From Alphaproteobacteria bacterium (GTDB lineage: Bacteria; Pseudomonadota; Alphaproteobacteria; CACIAM-22H2): a stretch of 64,000 bases of DNA. This document shows, piece by piece, positions 42,945-51,348 of this stretch (position 1 is its first letter; the number at the start of each line of letters is the position of its first letter). A program made the translations under genes and the position numbers. A model generated the notes under the pieces. The model saw only the letters and a program-made list of their open reading frames with translations, had not been told where the DNA came from and did not search any database. The stretch covers positions 1-64,000 of the forward strand of contig JAEULA010000073.1 of NCBI GenBank assembly GCA_016793165.1, given 5' to 3'.

Positions 42945-43715
42945 ATGGACCGACTTTCCAAGCCGAGACGCCTGATGGGCATCGTCGCGTCGCTGCTGAT
43001 GAGCAGCGTCGCCGCCGAGGCCACGGCGAAGCAGATCATCAATCTCGATGCCGCTGGGGGCGCCTGGGCAGGCGCCGCTCCGACGAGCTTTGTCGTGCCG
43101 GTCACGAACCCCGGCGTTCCCAGCCCGGCGATGTGGGCCTGCACGACGGCTGGCTGCGACCCGCAGGAAGCGGGTCGAAACACCGCGAGATTCACGGCGA
43201 CCTTCGATCTCGGCGGCGACCCCGATGCGGCCATCATCGGCCGGTTCAAGATCCTCGCGGACGACCTCCTCGTCTTCAGGAGCAACGGGAACTTCGTGTT
43301 CTCCGCGGTCAAGGGGCCGGACCCGCTCGTCCCGCTGGACTTCAGCATCTACAGCGTCGGAGACATCATTCGCTTCGTTCAGAACAACGCCGGCGAAGCC
43401 CCGCCGTTCGCCGTCTCCGATTTCGATCTCGCGTTCACGCGCGGGCTCAACACCGTCACCATCGAGGCCTACGACGGATACAATCTCGGTGAAGGCGAGG
43501 TCTTTCCCCTGCCCCCCGGCGTGACGTGCGAGTCGCGGTTCGTGGTCCCGGGAACCGACGCGCAGATCTGGTGCGTCGCCGATCGGGGGCTGAACTGGGT
43601 CTTCGTCGACGGCGAGATCAATGCGGTGCCCGAGCCCGCGATGCTCACCCTCGTCTGCCTCGGCTTTGGCGCGCTCGCGTTCGCGCGCCGCCATCGGGCG
43701 CCGGCGGCCGTCTGA
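42945..43715 (+). CDS. PEP-CTERM sorting domain protein
   Basis: 256-residue exported protein. The N-terminal signal peptide covers about residues 1-29 (MGIVASLLMSSVAAEATAK region). The mature beta-rich domain has two Cys pairs, WACTTAGCD and later CESRF with WCVADR, and an FTRGLNTVTIEAYDGYN segment. The C-terminus is a textbook PEP-CTERM signal: VPEPAMLTLVCLGFGALAFARRHR, that is VPEP, a hydrophobic helix and a basic tail (residues about 228-251). Such proteins are processed by exosortase and linked to extracellular polysaccharide. No exosortase gene is in the window. GGGAGAAG lies 6 bases before the ATG. Confidence 0.88.
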   Translation: MDRLSKPRRLMGIVASLLMSSVAAEATAKQIINLDAAGGAWAGAAPTSFVVPVTNPGVPSPAMWACTTAGCDPQEAGRNTARFTATFDLGGDPDAAIIGRFKILADDLLVFRSNGNFVFSAVKGPDPLVPLDFSIYSVGDIIRFVQNNAGEAPPFAVSDFDLAFTRGLNTVTIEAYDGYNLGEGEVFPLPPGVTCESRFVVPGTDAQIWCVADRGLNWVFVDGEINAVPEPAMLTLVCLGFGALAFARRHRAPAAV

Positions 43716-43794
43716 TCGGCTCCACGACCGGGCCGGCGCCCTGATCGCGCCGGCCCGGATGCCGGCTCCCCGAGCGGGGCTCCCCGCCCCAGCG

Positions 43795-43893
43795 CCTCGG
43801 CCCCAACCCCTCGGCCCCAACCCCTCGGCCCCGAGCCCCTCGGCCCCAACGCCTCGGCCCCGGCTCCTCGACCCCAGCTCCTCGGCCCCGACC
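43795..43893. repeat. 14-bp tandem repeat, about seven copies
   Basis: The unit CCTCGGCCCCAACC recurs seven times in 99 bases with small changes at the last four positions, one copy having 15 bases. The minus strand carries a GGGG run every 14 bases and could form G-quadruplexes. It starts 80 bases after the PEP-CTERM stop, in the gap before the TetR promoter. It does not code for anything recognisable. Confidence 0.85.
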
Positions 43894-44025
43894 CCCAAGC
43901 GAGTCGGCGCCCGCCCTGTTGCCACTGCGACCTCGCTTCACCTGCGACGGGGGCGTCGACGCCGACGGCGCTGGACCCACCCGAGCGGACGCCCGAGCAC
44001 GTGATTCCCCCTACGGGGCCAACGG

Positions 44026-44053
44026 TTGACCGGCGCGATCCAGGCAATATATC
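44026..44053 (+). promoter_or_regulatory. promoter of the TetR-MFP-RND operon
   Basis: TTGACC (44026-44031) and TATATC (44048-44053) are separated by 16 bases. The palindromic operator begins at the last base of the -10 hexamer, so a repressor there would block initiation. Confidence 0.62.
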
Positions 44054-44074
44054 GATAACGAACGTTCATTATCG
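44053..44074. promoter_or_regulatory. TetR operator palindrome
   Basis: CGATAA (44053-44058) and TTATCG (44069-44074) flank the perfect core GAACGTTC (44060-44067); only one symmetrical pair in the 22 bases is mismatched. The core GAACGTTC is typical of operators for AcrR-like TetR proteins. It ends 8 bases before the tetR ATG. Confidence 0.82.
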
Positions 44075-44082
44075 TTTGAGCC

Positions 44083-44775
44083 ATGCCCCGACTTTCCGAC
44101 GAACAGCAGGCCGAGCGGCGCACGCGGCTGCTCGATGCGGCGGAGCGCTGCTTCGCCCGCGCCGGCTTCCACGCCACGACGATGCACGACATCGCCCGCG
44201 AGGCGCGCGTCAGCGCCGGCGCGGCCTACACCTATTTCGCCTCGAAGGAAGGGCTGATCGCCGGCATCGCCGATCGCGACCGCCGGCAGATCGCCCACGA
44301 CTTCGGGGCGGTCGCCGAGGCGGAGGACTTCATCGCGGCGCTCGAGGCCTGCGCGCGCTTCTACCTGATCGAGCAGCCCGCCCATAAGCGCACCCTCATG
44401 GTCGAGCTCGCGGCCGAATCGACGCGCAATGCGGCCGTCGCCCGCGCCTGCCAGGACGTCGACAAGGTCGTACAGGACGCCTTCACGCACGCGATCGAGC
44501 GCCAGGTCGCGGCGGGGCGGCTGCAGCCCCGGCACGAGCTGCGCACGATCGTGTCGCTGCTGATGGTGATCGGCGACGGGCTGTTCCAGCGCCGAGCCAC
44601 CGACCCCCGCTTCGACCCCGAGCGCGCGTTGCCGGTGATCATGGCGCTGATGCGCGAGATGGTCGGCGCCAAGCCTGCGGGCCGCGCGCCGGCGGGAGCC
44701 CGGGCGAAGACGGCCGCGGCACGTATGACGGCGCCCGCACGGAGTGCCGCCAAGGCCGAAGGAAAGTCACGATGA
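44083..44775 (+). CDS. TetR/AcrR family transcriptional repressor
   Basis: 230-residue regulator. The helix-turn-helix domain (about residues 12-58) reads RLLDAAERCFARAGFHATT, MHDIAREARVSAGAAYTYFASKEGL, a standard TetR_N pattern with the recognition helix at VSAGAAYTYF. The ligand-binding part is helical and resembles no specific subfamily. A long Ala/Lys/Arg-rich tail (PAGRAPAGARAKTAAARMT) is unusual and may be disordered. It is the first gene of the efflux operon and overlaps the adaptor gene by ATGA. It probably represses itself and the pump through the palindrome upstream. Confidence 0.9.
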   Translation: MPRLSDEQQAERRTRLLDAAERCFARAGFHATTMHDIAREARVSAGAAYTYFASKEGLIAGIADRDRRQIAHDFGAVAEAEDFIAALEACARFYLIEQPAHKRTLMVELAAESTRNAAVARACQDVDKVVQDAFTHAIERQVAAGRLQPRHELRTIVSLLMVIGDGLFQRRATDPRFDPERALPVIMALMREMVGAKPAGRAPAGARAKTAAARMTAPARSAAKAEGKSR

Positions 44776-45986
44776 CCGGCCGCGCCAAGCTCCTGCTCGT
44801 CCTCGCCGTGCTCGCCGCCGCGGGCATCGGCGCCCTCGTGGCCACGCGCTATCCCGCCGACAACCCGGTCGCGCCCGCGGCGACCGCCGCGCCGGCCCCC
44901 GCGGCGACGCCGGCGGTCACGGTCACGCGCGCGCGCCAGACCGAGCTCGCCGACACCGTGCTCGTCAACGGCACGCTGGTCGCGCGCGAAGACGTCATGG
45001 TCGGCCCGGAGATCGACGGCTATCGCATCGCCGAGGTCCTCGCCGACGAGGGCGATCGCGTGAAGCAGGGCCAGATCCTCGCGCGGCTTGCCCGCGACAT
45101 GCTCGACATCCAGATGTCGCAGAACACCGCGCTGCTCGCCCGCGCCGACGCCGCCCTCGCGCAGGCCAAGAGCCAGATCGTCCAGGCCGAGGCTTCCAAT
45201 GCCGAGGCGCAATCCTCGCTCGAGCGCTCGCGCTCGCTCGCCCAGCGCGGCTTCGCCTCGCAGGAGGTGCTCGACCAGCGGCTCGCGGCAGCGCGCAACG
45301 CGGCCGCCCGCCTCGCCTCGGCCCATGACGGGCTCGCCGTCGCCGCCGCCGAACGACACCAGACGCTCGCGCAGCGGGGCGAAATCGAGCTCCGGATCGC
45401 GCGCACCGAGATCCGCGCGCCGATCGACGGCATCATCAGCCGGCGCCAGGCGCGCATCGGAGCGATTGCCGGCATGACCGGCGATCCGATGTTCCGGCTG
45501 ATCGCCAGGGGCGAGGTCGAGTTCGAGGCCGAGGTCCCCGAGCAGCGGCTCGCGGCGATCCGCACGGGCCAGAAGGTCGTGCTCGAGATCGCAGGCGTGC
45601 CGCCGATCGCCGGCTCCGTCCGTCTCGTTCCGGCCGAGGTCGACCGCCTCACCCGCCTGGCGCGCATCCGCGTCGCCCTGCCGAGTGAAGCCGCGTTGCG
45701 CGTCGGCCTGTTCGCGCGCGGAGTCGTCGAGATCGACCGTCGCCGCGCCATCAGCCTGCCGCTCTCGGCGATCGTCTTCGACTCGGATCGCGCCCGCGTC
45801 CAGGTCGTCAGGGAGAACCGCATCTCGACCCGGCCGGTCGTGCTCGGCATCTCCACCGGCGGCCGCGTCGAGATCCGCGACGGCCTCGCCGACGGCGACC
45901 TCGTGGTGCTGCGCGCCGGCGCCTTCCTGCGCGACGGCGACGCGATCACGCCCGTCGTCGAGCCCGAGACCGCGGGCCGCTCATGA
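44772..45986 (+). CDS. RND efflux membrane fusion protein
   Basis: 404-residue periplasmic adaptor of the HlyD/AcrA family. One N-terminal hydrophobic anchor (LLLVLAVLAAAGIGALVA) is followed by a Pro/Ala linker. The lipoyl half-motifs are GYRIAEVLADEGDRVKQGQILARL at about 81-104 and TEIRAPIDGIISRRQARIGAI near 215. Between them lies a long alpha-helical hairpin rich in Ala and Gln (LARADAALAQAKSQIVQAEASN). The beta-barrel and membrane-proximal domains follow (GVVEIDRRRAISLPLSAIV). It couples the RND pump to an outer membrane channel, for which no gene is present here. It overlaps its neighbours by ATGA on both sides. Confidence 0.92.
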   Translation: MTGRAKLLLVLAVLAAAGIGALVATRYPADNPVAPAATAAPAPAATPAVTVTRARQTELADTVLVNGTLVAREDVMVGPEIDGYRIAEVLADEGDRVKQGQILARLARDMLDIQMSQNTALLARADAALAQAKSQIVQAEASNAEAQSSLERSRSLAQRGFASQEVLDQRLAAARNAAARLASAHDGLAVAAAERHQTLAQRGEIELRIARTEIRAPIDGIISRRQARIGAIAGMTGDPMFRLIARGEVEFEAEVPEQRLAAIRTGQKVVLEIAGVPPIAGSVRLVPAEVDRLTRLARIRVALPSEAALRVGLFARGVVEIDRRRAISLPLSAIVFDSDRARVQVVRENRISTRPVVLGISTGGRVEIRDGLADGDLVVLRAGAFLRDGDAITPVVEPETAGRS

Positions 45987-48900
45987 GGCTCAACGTCTCC
46001 GCCTGGGCGATCCGCAAGCCGATCCCCTCGGTCGTCCTGTTCCTGGTCCTGACGGTGCTCGGCATCGTCAGCTTCCGCGGCCTGCCGATCACGCTCTTCC
46101 CGAACGTCGACATTCCGATCGTCATGGTCACCGTGACGCAGGGCGGTGCGGCGCCGGCCGAGCTGGAGAAGCAGGTCACCAAGCGCATCGAGGATTCGAT
46201 CGCGGGCGTCGCCGGCGTGAAGCACATCATCTCGCAGATCACCGACGGCCAGTCGACGACGACGATCGAGTTCCGGCTCGAGGTGAATCCGGACCGCGCG
46301 GTCAACGACGTGAAGGATTCCCTCGCCAAGATCCGCGCCGACCTGCCGCGCACGATCGACGAGCCGATCACGCAGCGCATCGACGTCGCGGGCCTGCCGA
46401 TCCTGACCTACGCCGCCTATGCGCCGGCCAAGACGATCGAGGAGCTGTCGTGGTTCATCGACGACGTCGTGATCCGGCGCCTGCAGGGCATCCGCGGCGT
46501 CGGCACCGTCGAGCGCATCGGCGGGGTCGAGCGCGAGATCCGCATCTCGCTCGATCCCGCCCGCCTCGCCTCGTTCGGCATCACCGCCGCCGACGTGAAC
46601 CGCCAGCTCAAGGCGACGAGCGTCGATCTCGCCGGCGGCCGCGCCGAGCTCGGCGGCCAGGAGCAGACCATCCGCACCCTGGCGGCGGCCAAGCGCATCG
46701 AGGAGCTCGCCGACACAAAGATCGGCATCTCGGGCGGGCGCAAGCTGCGGCTGGAGGAGATCGCCGACGTGCGCGACACCATCGCCGAGCCGCGGACCTT
46801 CGCGCGGCTCGACGGCCGGCCGGTCGTCGCGTTCAGCATCACGCGCGCCCGGGGCGCCAGCGACCAGCGCGTCACCGAGGTCGTCGAGGCCGAGCTCGCC
46901 CGGCTGCGCGAGGCGCATGCCGACGTCCGGTTCTCGCTGATCGACGGCACCGTCGCGTACACGGTCGGGAACTACCGTTCCGCGATGGGCGCGCTGATCG
47001 AAGGTGCGGCGCTCGCCGTGCTCGTGGTGCTGATCTTCCTGCGCGACTGGCGCGCGACGCTCGTCTCCGCGATCGCGCTGCCGCTGTCGGCGATCCCGGC
47101 CTTCTGGGCCATGGACGCGATGGGCTTCTCGCTCAACCTTGTCAGCCTGCTGGCGATCACGCTGGTGACCGGCATCCTCGTCGACGACGCGATCGTCGAG
47201 GTGGAGAACATCGTCCGCCACATCCGGATGGGCAAGTCCGCCTATCGCGCCGCCCTCGAGGCCGCGGACGAGATCGGGCTCGCGGTCATGGCGATCACGA
47301 TGACGATCGTCGCGGTGTTCGCGCCGGTGAGCTTCATGGGCGGCATCGCCGGCCAGTACTTCAAGCAGTTCGGCCTCACGGTCGCCGCCGCCGTGATCTT
47401 CTCGCTGCTGGTCGCGCGGCTGCTGACGCCCGTGCTCGCCGCCTATTTCATGCGCGACCACGGCCCGTCCGACCACGTCGAGGGGCCGGTCTCGCGCGCC
47501 TATTCGCGCCTGGTCGCCGTCTCCGTGCGGCACCGCTTCCTCACCGTGCTCGCCGGCCTCGGCGTTTTCGCCGCGTCGATCTGGAGCATGCAGCTGCTGC
47601 CCGCGGGCTTCATCCCGCCCGAAGACAAGGCGCGCACCATCTTCGCGATCGAGCTGCCGCCCGGTACCCGGCTCGCCGACACGCAGCGGATCACCGACGA
47701 GATCGGCACCAGGCTCCGCGGGATCCCCGAGGTCGACAGCGTGTTCGTCGACGGCGGCCGCGTTCTCGGCTCGGGCAAGGAGGTCCGCAAGGCCTCGATC
47801 GTCATCAACTTCACGCCGAAGGGCACGCGCAAGCGCAGCCAGGCCGTGCTCGAGGAGGTCGTCACCGAGCTTCTCTCGCACGAGCCGGACATCCGCTTCT
47901 GGAACGTCAAGGACAACGGCCAGCGCGCGCTGTCCCTGATCGTCGCCGGCGACGATGCGGAGGCCGTCGTGCGCAGCGCCGTGGCGCTGCAGAGCGAGAT
48001 GCGCCGCCTGCCGATGCTGGCCAACGTCACGTCGACGGTGCCGCTCGACCGGCCGGAGCTGCGCGTCGCGCCGCGCCTCGAGCTTGCCGCCGACCTCGGC
48101 GTCGCGACCGACACGATCTCCGAGACCGTGCGCATCGCCACGATCGGCGACGTCGGCGCCAATCTCGCCAAGTTCGACGCGGGCGACCGCCTGATCCCGA
48201 TCCGCGTGCAGCTCGACGAGCGCGCGCGCGGCGACTGGCGCAACCTCGAGGCCCTCAAGCTCCCGGGCCGCGACGGCAGCTCGGTGCCGCTCGCCGTCGT
48301 CGCCGAGCTGAGCTTCGGCCGTGGCCTGACCAGCATCGACCGCTACGACCGCACGCGCCGCATCGCGCTGGAGGCCGACCTGCGCGGCACCGACGCGCTG
48401 GGCGCCGCGGTCGACGCGATCTACGCGACCGAGACGGCGCGCAACCTGCCGCCCGGCGTGCGCCTGCAGCAATTCGGTGACGTCGAGGTGATGGCCGAGG
48501 TCTTCGCCGGGTTCGCCCTGGCCATGGGCGCCGGACTGATGATGGTCTACGGCGTGATGGTGTTGCTGTTCGGCGGCTTCCTGCAGCCGATCACCATCCT
48601 GTTCTCGCTGCCGCTCTCGATCGGCGGCGTGATCATCGCCCTCCTGCTGACCGGCGACGCGATGAGCATGCCCGTCGTGATCGGCATCCTGATGCTCATG
48701 GGCATCGTCACGAAGAACGCGATCATGCTCGTCGACTTCGCCGTCGAGGCGATGGCGCGCGGGGTCTCGCGCACCGAGGCGATCGTCGACGCGGGGCGCA
48801 AGCGCGCGCGCCCGATCGTCATGACGACCATCGCCATGGCCGCCGGCATGTTTCCCAGCGCGCTCGCGCTCGGCGACGGCGGCGAGTTCCGCGCGCCGAT

Positions 48901-49057
48901 GGCGATCGCCGTGATCGGCGGCCTGATCGTGTCGACGGTGCTCTCCCTCGTCTTCGTCCCCGCGGTCTTCTGCGTCATGGACGACGTCGAGCGCTTCGCA
49001 GGCCGCGTGTTCGCGCGCCTCGTCGGCCCGCGCGACGAGCCGGCGCCGGAGCTCTAG
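45983..49057 (+). CDS. RND multidrug efflux permease
   Basis: 1024-residue proton-driven inner membrane pump of the HAE-1 group. It has 12 predicted helices with two large periplasmic loops. Helix 1 reads PIPSVVLFLVLTVLGIVSF; the second loop set is after helix 7. The helix 4 motif GILVDDAIVEVENI contains the two Asp residues of the proton relay, and helix 10 has GIVTKNAIMLVDF with the conserved Lys-Asn. FPNVDIPIVMVT near the start is a family hallmark. Substrates cannot be inferred; drugs, solvents or metabolites are possible. The operon lacks an outer membrane factor gene. The start overlaps the adaptor stop (ATGA). Confidence 0.93.
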   Translation: MRLNVSAWAIRKPIPSVVLFLVLTVLGIVSFRGLPITLFPNVDIPIVMVTVTQGGAAPAELEKQVTKRIEDSIAGVAGVKHIISQITDGQSTTTIEFRLEVNPDRAVNDVKDSLAKIRADLPRTIDEPITQRIDVAGLPILTYAAYAPAKTIEELSWFIDDVVIRRLQGIRGVGTVERIGGVEREIRISLDPARLASFGITAADVNRQLKATSVDLAGGRAELGGQEQTIRTLAAAKRIEELADTKIGISGGRKLRLEEIADVRDTIAEPRTFARLDGRPVVAFSITRARGASDQRVTEVVEAELARLREAHADVRFSLIDGTVAYTVGNYRSAMGALIEGAALAVLVVLIFLRDWRATLVSAIALPLSAIPAFWAMDAMGFSLNLVSLLAITLVTGILVDDAIVEVENIVRHIRMGKSAYRAALEAADEIGLAVMAITMTIVAVFAPVSFMGGIAGQYFKQFGLTVAAAVIFSLLVARLLTPVLAAYFMRDHGPSDHVEGPVSRAYSRLVAVSVRHRFLTVLAGLGVFAASIWSMQLLPAGFIPPEDKARTIFAIELPPGTRLADTQRITDEIGTRLRGIPEVDSVFVDGGRVLGSGKEVRKASIVINFTPKGTRKRSQAVLEEVVTELLSHEPDIRFWNVKDNGQRALSLIVAGDDAEAVVRSAVALQSEMRRLPMLANVTSTVPLDRPELRVAPRLELAADLGVATDTISETVRIATIGDVGANLAKFDAGDRLIPIRVQLDERARGDWRNLEALKLPGRDGSSVPLAVVAELSFGRGLTSIDRYDRTRRIALEADLRGTDALGAAVDAIYATETARNLPPGVRLQQFGDVEVMAEVFAGFALAMGAGLMMVYGVMVLLFGGFLQPITILFSLPLSIGGVIIALLLTGDAMSMPVVIGILMLMGIVTKNAIMLVDFAVEAMARGVSRTEAIVDAGRKRARPIVMTTIAMAAGMFPSALALGDGGEFRAPMAIAVIGGLIVSTVLSLVFVPAVFCVMDDVERFAGRVFARLVGPRDEPAPEL

Positions 49058-49106
49058 AGGCCGGACGCTCCGCTCGCCGCGGCGCGCCGGGCGGGCCTCC
49101 TCTGCT

Positions 49107-49619
49107 TCACGGCGCGATCCCGAGCTTCGCCATCGTCGCGTCGATTCCCGGCGCCGCCTTGCGCGCTGCCGCGAGCTCCGCGTCGCCGCGGGCGGCGTCC
49201 CCCTTTCGCCGCAACACGACGCCGCGACCGAACCGCGCCTCGGACCGGCCGGGCGCGAGCTTCAGCGCCTCGTCGTAGTGGAACAGGGCGTCGTCGAGCC
49301 GGGCGAGCCGCAACGCGGCGTGGCCGCGCAGCATGAAGGCTTCGACGTTCCGCGGGTTGATCTCCGGCGCCCGGTCGCAGTCGCTGATCGCCTCGTCCAG
49401 CGCGCCGAGCGCCGAGCGCGCGGCGCAACGGCCGGTGAAAGCGCGATCGCTGCGCGCATTGGCCGCGATCGCCTTGTCGCAGGCCGCGATCCGCTGGTCC
49501 GGCGGCGTCGCGGCGCTCTCGCAGCGCTGCGGGTCGGCCTGCGGATGGGCCGGGTTCGCGACGGCGACGACGGCAACCGCGAGGCCGGCAACGAGTGCGG
49601 ATCGAGCGAAGACGTGCAT
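49107..49619 (-). CDS. exported TPR-repeat protein
   Basis: 170-residue protein with a signal peptide (about residues 1-28, ending AHPQA). The mature part contains at least three TPR-like helical pairs: RIAACDKAIAANARSDRAF, DEAISDCDRAPEINPRNVEAFMLRGHAAL (in two parts), and DDALFHYDEALKLAPGRSEARFGRGV. TPR domains mediate protein contacts; no partner is evident. The ATG at 49619 has GAGGAG about 6 bases upstream. It is convergent with the RND gene (50 bases) and divergent from the lyase gene. Unknown role. Confidence 0.82.
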   Translation of the reverse strand: MHVFARSALVAGLAVAVVAVANPAHPQADPQRCESAATPPDQRIAACDKAIAANARSDRAFTGRCAARSALGALDEAISDCDRAPEINPRNVEAFMLRGHAALRLARLDDALFHYDEALKLAPGRSEARFGRGVVLRRKGDAARGDAELAAARKAAPGIDATMAKLGIAP

Positions 49620-49729
49620 GAACGACTCCTCGGCGGGCGGCGCGAACCGCGACCTCGTGAACGCAGCGGTCGATTGCTGCCTGCCGGGGCAGGCTCTAGT
49701 CTCGCGCCCGACCACCGGGGGAGGAAAGC

Positions 49730-50629
49730 TTGGCATCGTCGATCCACGGGATCTACCCGATCCTCTACGCGTTCTTCGACAAGGACGGCCGGCTCGATCG
49801 CGGCGCGATGCGCGCGCAGGTCGAGGCCTGCGTGAAGGGCGGCGCCCACGGACTCGCCGTGCTCGGCCTCGCGACCGAGACGTACAAGCTCCAGACGCCG
49901 GAGCGGCGCCAGGTGCTGGAGTGGGCGGCCGAGGATCTCAAGGGTCGCATCCCGCTGGCGGTCACCATCGCCGAGCCGTCGGTCGCCGGGCAGATCGAGT
50001 TCGCCCGCGCCGCGAAGTCGGTCGGCGCGTCCTGGGTGATCCTGCAGCCGCCGCCGGCCCCGGGCCTGGCCGAGATCGAATACGTTCGGTTCTTCGGCGC
50101 CGTCGCCGAGAAGTGCGAGCTTCCGCTCGCGGTCCAGAACGCCGCCGGGCTGATCGCGGTGTCGCTGTCCAACGCCGGCCTGATCGCGCTCAACCGCAAC
50201 CACCCCAACGTCTCGCTGCTCAAGGGCGAGGGGCCGGTGATCGCGATCCAGCGCCTGATCGAGGAGACGCAGGGCGTGTTCCGGATCTTCAACGGCCGCG
50301 CCGGGCTCGAGCTGACCGACAACCTGCGCGCGGGCTGCGTGGGCATGATCCCCGCGCCGGAATGCTTCGACGTGCAGGTGCGGATCTACGAGCTGATGAA
50401 GAAGGGCACGCCCGAGGCGGAGGCGGAGGCCGAGCGCCTCTATCGCGAGATCCTGCCGCTGATCACGCTGCTGATGACCTCGATCGAGAACTTCCTCTGC
50501 TACGGCAAGCGCATCGTCGCGCGACGCCTCGGACTGAAGGAGGTGCACGCGCGCCAGCCCTCGCAGGCCCCGACGCCGTTCGGCCTGGCCGCGATCGAGC
50601 GCGCGTCGAGCTTCCTCGCTCCTTATTGA
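49730..50629 (+). CDS. dihydrodipicolinate synthase family lyase
   Basis: 299-residue TIM-barrel aldolase of the DapA/NanA superfamily. The Schiff-base Lys lies in NVSLLKGEG at about residue 163. GAHGLAVLGLATETYKLQ corresponds to the family G-x3-GE-x-TL substrate loop but with altered residues, and the usual catalytic Tyr segment is replaced by LAVQNAAG, so it is not a canonical DapA. It probably cleaves or condenses another 2-oxoacid. The start codon is TTG at 49730, supported by GGGGGAGG 6 bases upstream. The next gene begins at its stop codon, and three genes follow each other without gaps. Confidence 0.82.
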   Translation: MASSIHGIYPILYAFFDKDGRLDRGAMRAQVEACVKGGAHGLAVLGLATETYKLQTPERRQVLEWAAEDLKGRIPLAVTIAEPSVAGQIEFARAAKSVGASWVILQPPPAPGLAEIEYVRFFGAVAEKCELPLAVQNAAGLIAVSLSNAGLIALNRNHPNVSLLKGEGPVIAIQRLIEETQGVFRIFNGRAGLELTDNLRAGCVGMIPAPECFDVQVRIYELMKKGTPEAEAEAERLYREILPLITLLMTSIENFLCYGKRIVARRLGLKEVHARQPSQAPTPFGLAAIERASSFLAPY

Positions 50630-51348
50630 GCCTGCGCTCCTTGATCCAAGCCGTCGCCGCGCTCCTGGCGGCCGTCGCGCTGCTCGGCGGCGGGGTCGGC
50701 GCGCGCGCGGCGCCGGCGCAGCAGTACGGCGAGTGGCGCTGCGAGCCGCTGATCCGAGCCGCCGAGAAGTCCGAGGGCATCCCGCCCGGCCTGCTGATGG
50801 CGATCGGACGTGCCGAATCCGGCGTCGACACGAGCTGGGGCCGGCTGATCTGGCCCTGGGCGCTGAACATCGCCGGCCGGTCGGTCTTCGCGAAGGACCG
50901 CACCGATGCGCTGCGCCAGGCACGGGAGTCGCTCGCCGCCGATCCCAGGCGCTTCATCGATCTCGGCTGCCTGCAGATCAACTGGCAGTATCACCGCGAC
51001 TGGCTGCAGCAGCCCGAGACGGCGCTCGATCCCAGCTGGAACGTCGCCTATGGCGCACGGCTGCTGCGAAACCTCGCGGCCCAGCACGGCTCCTGGGAGA
51101 AGGCGGTCGGCTTCTACCACTCGTCGAATCCGCTGCGTCAGGCGACGTATCTCGCCGCCGTCGCACGCGCCTATTGCGACGGGACGCGCACCGCCGCGCT
51201 GTGTCACCGGAAGGCGCCGAGCGCAGGTGCCGGTCCGGTCAAGCGCGTGGTGGTGCGCATCTATCGCGGCAGCGACGGCAAGCCGCGCGCGCAGGTCGCG
51301 ACACCGGGCGGCGGGGGTTCGCCGCCGAGGATGATAAGGCTGCAATGA
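50626..51348 (+). CDS. exported lytic transglycosylase-like protein
   Basis: 240-residue protein with a signal peptide (SLIQAVAALLAAVALLGGGVG, cut near ARA/AP). The mature part has an SLT-type lysozyme fold: EGIPPGLLMAIGRAESGVDTSWGRLIWPWALNIAG contains the catalytic Glu (AIGRAESG). DLGCLQINWQYH is the family Gln-Ile-Asn motif and LDPSWNVAYGARLLR the third motif. It should cleave peptidoglycan glycan strands. The beginning is uncertain: TTG at 50626 overlaps the TGA of the preceding gene and gives a good signal peptide, while another TTG lies five codons later. It overlaps the next gene by ATGA. Confidence 0.78.
   Translation: MSLRSLIQAVAALLAAVALLGGGVGARAAPAQQYGEWRCEPLIRAAEKSEGIPPGLLMAIGRAESGVDTSWGRLIWPWALNIAGRSVFAKDRTDALRQARESLAADPRRFIDLGCLQINWQYHRDWLQQPETALDPSWNVAYGARLLRNLAAQHGSWEKAVGFYHSSNPLRQATYLAAVARAYCDGTRTAALCHRKAPSAGAGPVKRVVVRIYRGSDGKPRAQVATPGGGGSPPRMIRLQ

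Noticed and set aside
42727..42975. 82-residue frame before the PEP-CTERM gene
   Set aside because: It has no ribosome-binding site or motif, overlaps the PEP-CTERM start and would lie directly on the sigma-54-like element.
43795..43893. CRISPR array
   Set aside because: The 14-base units are directly adjacent without spacers, and no cas genes are present; it is a simple tandem repeat.
45020..48472. 1150-residue open frame on the minus strand opposite the efflux genes
   Set aside because: Antisense to the adaptor and RND pump, with a His/Asp/Arg-rich composition typical of shadow frames.
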